Part shown: positions 1 to 4,458 of the stretch, piece after piece | Layout of the letters: every line of letters begins with the position of its first letter | Position numbering within the stretch: position 1 is the stretch's first letter | Assembly: GCA_018898235.1 (NCBI GenBank) | Contig: JAHIJU010000495.1 | Coordinates: 1 to 6,115, forward strand | From: Actinomycetota bacterium | Lineage (GTDB): Bacteria; Actinomycetota; Actinomycetes; Actinomycetales; Cellulomonadaceae | Direction: 5' to 3' | DNA length: 6,115 bases | The notes under the pieces: model-generated | What the model was told of the DNA's origin: nothing | The model's input: the letters and a program-made list of their open reading frames with translations, nothing else | Databases searched by the model: none | Made by a program: the position numbers and the translations under genes

Positions 1-135
1 GCGACGACGCGCACGACCGTGCTCACCGGGCGGGTACGGCCGCTTCTCGAAGTGCTTGACAGCCTTGGGCGTCAGGGCCAGGCCCAGTGCGCGGCTCAGG
101 CGGACCTGGCGGCGCGAGCGGGTGACACTCGTCAT
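1..135 (-). CDS. rpsD: 30S ribosomal protein S4, N-terminal 45 residues (partial at window edge)
   Basis: Reading the minus strand from an ATG at 135 gives 45 codons without a stop up to the window edge. S4 is a primary 16S rRNA-binding protein of the small subunit body. The fragment begins MTSVTRSRRQVRLSRALG, continues through LTPKAVKHFEKRPYPPGEHG and ends in a run of arginines. The RPYPPGEHGR block is a hallmark of the S4 N-terminus. The segment before it has no cysteines, so this is the zinc-free form and not the form with a CxxC zinc site. This N-terminus resembles the S4 of Streptomyces and Micrococcales, where rpsD lies outside the alpha (rpoA) operon; that comparison is from memory. 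The gene follows rarA on the same strand after a 169-base gap that seems to carry its own promoter and leader. Identification is firm. The C-terminal S4 RNA-binding domain lies outside the window. Confidence 0.95.
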   Translation of the reverse strand, partial: MTSVTRSRRQVRLSRALGLALTPKAVKHFEKRPYPPGEHGRARRR

Positions 136-147
136 CTGTGCTGTTCT

Positions 148-153
148 CTTCCT
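148..153 (-). promoter_or_regulatory. Ribosome binding site of rpsD
   Basis: On the minus strand AGGAAG lies 12 bases before the rpsD ATG. It matches the AGGAGG consensus at five of six positions, though the spacing is somewhat long. It supports the ATG at 135 as the start. Confidence 0.5.
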
Positions 154-247
154 GTCGTGTTCACGTCACACCTCACCGGCATCTGCGGAGGGGCGTGGGG
201 CCGACCATCGGTGCGCAGGACTGCGCGGCTAGGACCCCAGGTGGCGC

Positions 248-281
248 CGTCCGGACCGCGCACTCACGTACGCACCGGACG
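248..281 (-). terminator. Inverted repeat downstream of rarA; possible terminator or leader hairpin
   Basis: CGTCCGG at 248-254 pairs with CCGGACG at 275-281. An inner GCG/CGC pairing (258-260 with 271-273) extends the stem after a small internal loop. The structure begins about 24 bases beyond the rarA stop on the minus strand. It has no U-tract, which is common for GC-rich actinobacterial terminators. It lies downstream of the candidate rpsD start point, so it could instead be part of the rpsD leader. Confidence 0.3.
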
Positions 282-293
282 ACGAACCTGACC

Positions 294-299
294 ATGCTA
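294..299 (-). promoter_or_regulatory. Candidate -10 element of the rpsD promoter (TAGCAT)
   Basis: On the minus strand, GTAGCAT occurs just after the rarA stop and fits the actinobacterial TANNNT -10 pattern. No good TTGAC-like -35 is seen 16 to 18 bases upstream, where the sequence is the GC-rich end of rarA. The predicted transcription start is near 287. It is the best -10 match in the spacer, but a promoter call from one hexamer is weak. Confidence 0.35.
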
Positions 300-304
300 C
301 CCGA

Positions 305-1699
305 TCAGGGCTGCTCGCCGGCTCGCTGCCCCTCGACCTGACTCGCACCCTGGCCCAGCAGGCCGCGGATGCGTTCGAGGCGCTCGGCCACCTGGTGCTC
401 GAAGCCACGGCCGGTCGGCTCGTAGTACCGCGTGCCGACCAGCTCGTCCGGCAGGTACTGCTGGGCGGCCACCGCATGCGGCTCGTCGTGCGCGTACAGG
501 TAGCCGCGGCCGTGCCCCAGATCGCCGGCGCCCGCGTAGTGGGCGTCGCGCAGGTGCGCGGGAACCGTGCCGATCCGGCCCGCCCGCACATCGGCCAACG
601 CCCGGTCGATGCCCACGTAGGCGGCGTTCGACTTCGGGGCCGTCGCCAGGTGCACCACGGCCTCGGCCAGCACGATGCGCGCCTCCGGCATGCCGATGAA
701 CGCCACTGCCTGGGCTGCGGCCACGGCGGTCTGCAGGGCCGACGGGTCCGCCATCCCCACGTCCTCCGCCGCGGCGATCACCAGCCGGCGCGCGATGAAA
801 CGGGGGTCCTCCCCCGCGGCCACCATCCGTGCCAGGTAGTGCAACGAGGCGTCGACGTCCGAGCCGCGCATCGACTTGATGAACGCGCTGATCACGTCGT
901 AGTGCTGGTCGCCGGCCCGGTCGTAGCGGACCACGGCGCTGTCGGCCGCGCGCTCCACATCGGCCGGTTCGATGACGCCCGACCCGCCGGCCTCGTCCTG
1001 CACGACGCCGGCGGCTGCCTCCAGCAGCGTCAGCGCCTTGCGCGCATCGCCGCCGGCCAGCCGCACGATCGCCGCGACCGCCTCGTCGGAGGGTGCCGGA
1101 GCACCGGCCAGACCCCGGTCGTCCTGGGCCGCACGCAGCACCAGGACGGCCACATCGGCCTCGCTGAGCGGGTGCAGCGTCGCGAGCAGTGACCGTGACA
1201 GCAGCGGCGCGTTCACCGAGAACGACGGGTTCTCCGTGGTGGCTGCGATCAGCGTGACCCACCGGTTCTCCACCGCGGGCAGCAGCGCGTCCTGCTGGGT
1301 GCGGCTGAACCGGTGCACCTCGTCGATGAACAGCACGGTCTCCTGACCGCCCCCGACGAGCCGCCGCCGCGCGTCCTCGATCGCCGCCCGGACCTCCTTG
1401 ACCCCGGCCGTGACAGCGGACAGCTCGACGAACCGGCGGCGCGAGCTGGTCGCCACGAGGTAGGCCAGCGTCGTCTTGCCGGTGCCGGGCGGACCCCACA
1501 GCACCACCGACGACGGCGGCACCCCGGACCCCTCGGGCGGCTCCACGAGTCTGCGCAGCGGAGAACCAGGACCGAGCAGATGGTCCTGGCCCGTGACCTC
1601 GGCCAACGAGCGCGGGCGCATCCGGACCGCGAGCGGGGCACCCTCGACGGGCGCCGGGGTGCCCCGGTCGCTCGCGCCCAACGCATCGAACAGGTCCAC
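305..1699 (-). CDS. rarA: Replication-associated recombination protein RarA (MgsA), AAA+ ATPase
   Basis: This 464-residue protein belongs to the RarA/MgsA/WRNIP1 family of clamp-loader-like AAA+ ATPases, which act in the cytoplasm at stalled replication forks and single-strand/double-strand DNA junctions. Visible motifs are Walker A GPPGTGKT (69-76), Walker B VLFIDEVH (122-129), the sensor-1 region TTENPSF (154-160), a probable arginine finger in LLSRS (about R169) and the sensor-2 region GGDARK (216-221). The C-terminal family region follows, with YDVISAFIKSMRGSDVDASL (267-286) and the EDPRFIARRL segment. Length is normal for the family. The start is the GTG at 1699 because an in-frame TAG lies four codons upstream (1709-1711). 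No ribosome binding site precedes it, and a TAGGCT -10 sits six bases before the start, so the mRNA is probably leaderless. It is divergent from the MMPL gene and upstream of rpsD. Bacterial RarA is usually not essential; its role here is assigned from the family. Confidence 0.96.
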   Translation of the reverse strand: MDLFDALGASDRGTPAPVEGAPLAVRMRPRSLAEVTGQDHLLGPGSPLRRLVEPPEGSGVPPSSVVLWGPPGTGKTTLAYLVATSSRRRFVELSAVTAGVKEVRAAIEDARRRLVGGGQETVLFIDEVHRFSRTQQDALLPAVENRWVTLIAATTENPSFSVNAPLLSRSLLATLHPLSEADVAVLVLRAAQDDRGLAGAPAPSDEAVAAIVRLAGGDARKALTLLEAAAGVVQDEAGGSGVIEPADVERAADSAVVRYDRAGDQHYDVISAFIKSMRGSDVDASLHYLARMVAAGEDPRFIARRLVIAAAEDVGMADPSALQTAVAAAQAVAFIGMPEARIVLAEAVVHLATAPKSNAAYVGIDRALADVRAGRIGTVPAHLRDAHYAGAGDLGHGRGYLYAHDEPHAVAAQQYLPDELVGTRYYEPTGRGFEHQVAERLERIRGLLGQGASQVEGQRAGEQP

Positions 1700-1705
1700 G
1701 CGCCG

Positions 1706-1711
1706 AGCCTA
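1706..1711 (-). promoter_or_regulatory. Candidate -10 element of rarA (TAGGCT), leaderless placement
   Basis: On the minus strand TAGGCT matches TANNNT and ends exactly six bases before the GTG start. That puts the expected transcription start on the first base of the start codon, as in leaderless actinobacterial genes. No clear -35 hexamer is seen. The absence of any Shine-Dalgarno sequence supports the reading. Confidence 0.5.
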
Positions 1712-1746
1712 CGCATGCCCCGACCAGGGCGCGGACGGGGCATTCG
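1712..1746. promoter_or_regulatory. Near-perfect dyad in the rarA/MMPL divergent spacer; candidate operator
   Basis: CGCATGCCCCG (1712-1722) and CGGGGCATTCG (1736-1746) form an inverted repeat matching at 10 of 11 positions around a 13-base spacer. The centre, near 1729, is within three bases of the middle of the 65-base intergenic region and overlaps the expected -35 positions of both divergent promoters. Such placement suits a dimeric repressor or activator. No regulator gene is in the window, so the binding protein is unknown. In this GC-rich context a chance match is possible. Confidence 0.4.
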
Positions 1747-1752
1747 ACGTGC

Positions 1753-1758
1753 AACGAT
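1753..1758 (+). promoter_or_regulatory. Weak candidate -10 element of the MMPL gene (AACGAT)
   Basis: AACGAT differs from TANNNT only at the first base and ends six bases before the GTG start at 1765, so transcription would begin on the start codon. No Shine-Dalgarno sequence precedes that GTG, which agrees with a leaderless mRNA. No convincing -35 is present. The evidence is position more than sequence. Confidence 0.3.
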
Positions 1759-1764
1759 GCGCCG

Positions 1765-4002
1765 GTGTTCCGATCGCTCGGCCGCCTCGCGGCACGCCGC
1801 CCCCTCGTCGTCATCGGCGTCTGGGTCGTGCTCGTTCTCGCCGGCTACGCGCTCGCGGGCCTCGGTCTGCACGGCGAGAACCTCTTCGAGCGGGTGACCA
1901 CGGGTCAGCCGCAGGTCCCGGGTTCGCAGAGCGAGCAGGGCGAGCAGATCCTCGCTGCGGCCAGCGACGTCGGCGAGAGCGTCACGATCGCTCTCACCCG
2001 GATCAACCCCGAGACCGAGGGGCTCGACGAGACCCTCCTGCCGGTGCGCGCCGAGCTGGCCAGCACCCCGGGGGTCATCTCCGTGGTCGATCCGCTCGCC
2101 CTGCCCGGCGGGACGTCGAACCCGGCCGCCCAGCCACTGCTGGCCGCCGACGGCGACGGCTTCCTGCTGGTGGCCGAGCTCGACCCGTCGCTGACCACCG
2201 CCGAGCACGACGCCGCACTCTCCGCGGTCACCACGCGCCTGCACGCCGTCCCCGACGAGCTGCGGCCGCTGGCCCCGACCGTCGTCGGGGTCGTCGGCTC
2301 GTCCTCGCTCATCGTCAGCGCGGTCACCGACCAGGTGCGCGAGGACCTCACCACCGGCGAGCGGATCGCCCTGCCCATCGCGTTGCTGGTGATGATCGCG
2401 GTGTTCGGCGGCTTCCTCGCGGCAGGTATCCCGATGGCGGGCGCCCTCGCCTCGATCGCGGGCGGCCTGGCCACCCTGCTCGGCCTGACTTACCTGATCG
2501 ATGTGGACGCCGCCGTCGTCAACGTCGTCACGGTCCTCGGGCTCGGGCTCTCGATCGACTACGGCCTGCTCATGGTGTCGCGCTACCGCGAGGAGCTGCA
2601 CGCCATCCTCGACGTCAGCGACGGCGGTGCCCGGGCGCGGCGGCGACGTGGCGACGGTGCCGTCGCCCAGGCAGTGGAGACCACGGTGGCCACGGCGGGT
2701 CGGACGGTGACCTTCTCGGCCGTGACGGTCGCCGTGTCGATCAGCGGGCTCCTGGTGTTCCGACCCTCGATCCTGCGGGCCGTGGGCGCGGCCGGTGTGG
2801 GTGTGGTGCTGGTCGCCCTGGCCACCGCCCTCACCCTGGTCCCGGCACTGCTCACCCTCACCGGACGACGGCTGCACCGCCCCGGTCTGCTCTCGCGGGT
2901 GCCGGGCGTGCGTTCGGTCCTGGCACGCACGGCCGAGGTCTCGACCGACGACGGCGCCTTCAGCCGACTCGCCGCACGTGTCCAGCGGCACCCCTGGGCG
3001 TGGTTCGGTGGCGCGCTCGTCGTCCTCGTCGTCCTCGCCCTGCCGGTGGGGCATCTCCAGGTGCGCAACTCCGGCATCGAGCTGCTGCCCGCCAACAGCA
3101 CCCAACGGCAGTTCGTCGATCTGCTGGCCGAGCAGTTCCCGGCGACCACGTCGCCCGCCGTCACCGTGGTGGCGCGCACCTCGGTCGAGGCGGCGTCCGC
3201 CTGGAGTGCCCAGCTCGCCACGCTCGACGGGGTGCGGGCCGTCGACGCCCCGGTGACCGTCGGCGACTACGTCACGATCGGCGTGCGAGCCACGACCGAC
3301 GACCCGGGTGACGAGGTGGCCGCCGGGATCGTCCGCGAGATCCGCGCGGCCGACCCCGACTTCACGATCTGGGTCACCGGGCAGGCCGCCAACCAGATCG
3401 ACTTCGTCTCGGCGCTGGCGGCCGGGGTGTGGTGGGCCGTGGCGATCGTCGCCCTCGCGACGCTCGTGCTGCTGTTCCTCATGACCGGCTCGGTCGTCAT
3501 CGGCATCAAGGCCCTGCTCACCAGCGCGCTGTCCCTCGGCGCCTCGCTCGGGGTGCTGGTCTGGGGCTTCCAGGACGGGCACCTGTCCGGACTGCTCGGC
3601 TTCACCTCGGCCGGCGGCATCGAGACCTACGTGCTGGCGATGGTCATCGCGTTCGCGTTCGGCCTCGCGATGGACTACGAGGTGTTCCTGCTGTCCCGCG
3701 TCCTGGAGCTGCACCACGCCGGGTATGACGATGCGACCGCGGTCCGCCTCGGACTGCAGCGCTCGGCGCGGATCATCACCTCGGCCGCGGCGATCATCAT
3801 CGTGGTGTTCGGCGGGTTCGTGGCGGGCCAGCTGCTCATCATCAAGGAGGTCGGGTTCGCGCTCGCGCTCGCGATCGCCGTCGACGCGACGCTCGTGCGG
3901 ATGGTCCTGGTGCCCGCGACGATGACGCTCCTCGGCCGGGCCAACTGGTGGGCGCCGGCGCCGTTGCGGCGGTTGCACGCGCGGTTCTCGCTGCGGCACT
4001 GA
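1765..4002 (+). CDS. MMPL-family (RND superfamily) membrane exporter
   Basis: This 745-residue integral membrane protein has the two-fold MMPL layout. There is one membrane helix at about 13-31, an extracytoplasmic domain (about 35-198), a five-helix block (about 201-365), a seventh helix (about 413-430), a second extracytoplasmic domain (about 431-552) and a second five-helix block (about 553-720). Each block carries the family's proton-relay Asp-Tyr pair: GLSIDYG with D265/Y266, followed by the SRYREEL loop, and GLAMDYE with D637/Y638, followed by LLSRVLE. These pairs correspond to those used for proton coupling in MmpL3. A very basic cytoplasmic loop (RARRRR, about 290-295) links helices 4 and 5. 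The protein lacks the long C-terminal tail of mycobacterial MmpL3 and resembles the shorter YdfJ-like exporters of soil actinobacteria. Substrate cannot be told; lipids, antibiotics or other hydrophobic compounds are exported by relatives. The GTG start fits the usual N-terminus (basic, then helix 1); the nearby ATG at 1757 is out of frame. It is divergent from rarA and may be co-transcribed with the small downstream gene. Confidence 0.93.
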   Translation: MFRSLGRLAARRPLVVIGVWVVLVLAGYALAGLGLHGENLFERVTTGQPQVPGSQSEQGEQILAAASDVGESVTIALTRINPETEGLDETLLPVRAELASTPGVISVVDPLALPGGTSNPAAQPLLAADGDGFLLVAELDPSLTTAEHDAALSAVTTRLHAVPDELRPLAPTVVGVVGSSSLIVSAVTDQVREDLTTGERIALPIALLVMIAVFGGFLAAGIPMAGALASIAGGLATLLGLTYLIDVDAAVVNVVTVLGLGLSIDYGLLMVSRYREELHAILDVSDGGARARRRRGDGAVAQAVETTVATAGRTVTFSAVTVAVSISGLLVFRPSILRAVGAAGVGVVLVALATALTLVPALLTLTGRRLHRPGLLSRVPGVRSVLARTAEVSTDDGAFSRLAARVQRHPWAWFGGALVVLVVLALPVGHLQVRNSGIELLPANSTQRQFVDLLAEQFPATTSPAVTVVARTSVEAASAWSAQLATLDGVRAVDAPVTVGDYVTIGVRATTDDPGDEVAAGIVREIRAADPDFTIWVTGQAANQIDFVSALAAGVWWAVAIVALATLVLLFLMTGSVVIGIKALLTSALSLGASLGVLVWGFQDGHLSGLLGFTSAGGIETYVLAMVIAFAFGLAMDYEVFLLSRVLELHHAGYDDATAVRLGLQRSARIITSAAAIIIVVFGGFVAGQLLIIKEVGFALALAIAVDATLVRMVLVPATMTLLGRANWWAPAPLRRLHARFSLRH

Positions 4003-4009
4003 CGCGGTC

Positions 4010-4040
4010 GGGGCTCCGGCACCCGTCCGGCCGCAGCCCC
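4010..4040 (+). terminator. Hairpin after the MMPL gene; possible terminator or attenuator
   Basis: GGGGCTCCGG (4010-4019) pairs with CCGG (4027-4030) and AGCCCC (4035-4040), with a four-base bulge on the 3' side and a seven-base loop. It starts eight bases after the MMPL stop. No U-tract follows, so it may terminate, partly attenuate, or simply stabilise the 3' end ahead of the next gene. Confidence 0.35.
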
Positions 4041-4077
4041 TCAACGACGGCGGCGCGGCTGCCGATCAGGACGGTGA

Positions 4078-4083
4078 AGGGGG
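4078..4083 (+). promoter_or_regulatory. Ribosome binding site of the 110-residue membrane protein gene
   Basis: AGGGGG lies six bases before the ATG at 4090, near-ideal spacing. It supports that start and shows the gene is translated from a leadered mRNA, unlike its likely leaderless neighbours. That fits a downstream position in a transcript begun at the MMPL gene. Confidence 0.6.
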
Positions 4084-4089
4084 ACCGCC

Positions 4090-4422
4090 ATGCCGAGCAG
4101 GCTGCCGTACGACATCCGGGCCTACCATCGGCTGCGCTGGCGCGCGCGGGCGGCCACCCTCGTGCTGGGGCTACCGGCCGTGTTGCTCGGCGCGCGGCTG
4201 GTAGGTCAGCCCTCGCCCTTCTTGTTCGTCTCCCTGTCGCTCTACGTCATCGTCGCCGGCTGGGGCGTGGTGACGGCATGGCGCACCTCGTACCGGGCTC
4301 GACCCCACGTGCTGCGCGACGACGACCTGCCGGGGGCGCGCATCGGCGTCCCCGAGCTCGACGAGGCACCCCGTCCGCACCTCGGCCTGCACGGCGACAT
4401 CGACCCGCCGGCCCGGTGGTGA
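4090..4422 (+). CDS. Small membrane protein of unknown function (two predicted helices)
   Basis: I do not recognise this 110-residue protein. It has a basic N-terminus (MPSRLPYDIRAYHRLRWRAR), a hydrophobic helix at about 21-37, a short turn around VGQPSP, a second helix at about 44-64, and a polar tail of about 45 residues with RDDDLPGARIGVPELDE and a C-terminal DIDPPARW. The positive-inside rule suggests both ends are cytoplasmic. A good ribosome binding site and coding-type third-position GC support it as a real gene. It lies 87 bases after the MMPL gene on the same strand, with no clear promoter of its own, so the two may be one transcript. Partnership with the exporter is inference. Its TGA stop lies in the loop of the terminal hairpin shared with the convergent aspS. 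No enzyme motif is visible. Confidence 0.8.
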   Translation: MPSRLPYDIRAYHRLRWRARAATLVLGLPAVLLGARLVGQPSPFLFVSLSLYVIVAGWGVVTAWRTSYRARPHVLRDDDLPGARIGVPELDEAPRPHLGLHGDIDPPARW

Positions 4423-4435
4423 ACCGCCGGGCCGG
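4408..4435. terminator. Bidirectional GC hairpin between converging genes, stop codon in its loop
   Basis: Bases 4408-4419 pair with 4424-4435 to make a 12-base-pair stem with one G-T wobble: CCGGCCCGG against CCGGGCCGG, plus three inner pairs. The loop TGAA (4420-4423) contains the TGA stop of the upstream plus-strand gene. On the minus strand the stem starts 24 bases after the aspS stop. The symmetry would allow it to end transcription from both sides. There is no U-tract on either side, as is frequent for intrinsic-like terminators of high-GC actinobacteria. Confidence 0.6.
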
Positions 4436-4458
4436 TCAGCGCCGATGTCAGCGCGGCC

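Larger units (their letters stand above)
136..304 (-). other. Non-coding spacer between rarA and rpsD; probable rpsD leader
   Basis: This 169-base stretch between the rarA stop and the rpsD start holds no convincing gene. It contains a TANNNT-type -10 element close to the rarA stop, two inverted repeats (248-281 and 213-226), a small CCGA/TCGG hairpin (201-211) and the rpsD ribosome binding site. If transcription starts near 287, rpsD would have an untranslated leader of about 150 bases. That is long for an actinobacterial gene and is a plausible place for feedback control by S4, which is known to repress its own mRNA in Escherichia coli and Bacillus subtilis. The regulatory role here is inference only. 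Confidence 0.4.

Noticed and set aside
158..172. GTGT...ACAC palindrome-like sequence upstream of rpsD, resembling a Crp/Fnr-type site
   Set aside because: Only the outer four bases of each arm are symmetric and the match to TGTGA-N6-TCACA is partial, so chance is the simpler explanation.
213..226. Perfect short inverted repeat GCGCAG/CTGCGC in the rarA-rpsD spacer
   Set aside because: Five or six pairs with a minimal loop, about 80 bases from the rarA stop, are too little to call a terminator alone. It is mentioned only as part of the possible rpsD leader.
19..291. Plus-strand frame of 90 codons opposite the rpsD start and leader
   Set aside because: Its first half is antisense to the clear S4 N-terminus, and the product resembles no protein family.
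297..1814. Minus-strand frame of 505 codons over the full rarA gene
   Set aside because: Out-of-frame shadow. The true frame contains Walker A, Walker B and the RarA C-terminal region.
1476..3311. Plus-strand open frame of 611 codons overlapping rarA and MMPL
   Set aside because: Arginine-, proline- and alanine-rich shadow of the MMPL gene in another frame, with no recognisable motif or ribosome binding site.
1249..4044. Very long minus-strand open frame (931 codons) antisense to the MMPL gene and the 5' part of rarA
   Set aside because: Its product is a low-complexity mix of R, G, D, E, H and Q without any domain. It is the GC-bias mirror of the MMPL reading frame, whose own product has clear family motifs and membrane segments.
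4435..4454. Direct repeat GTCAGCGC twice with a four-base spacer, near the aspS stop
   Set aside because: Only two short copies in GC-rich sequence, with no further copies nearby; not a recognisable repeat element.
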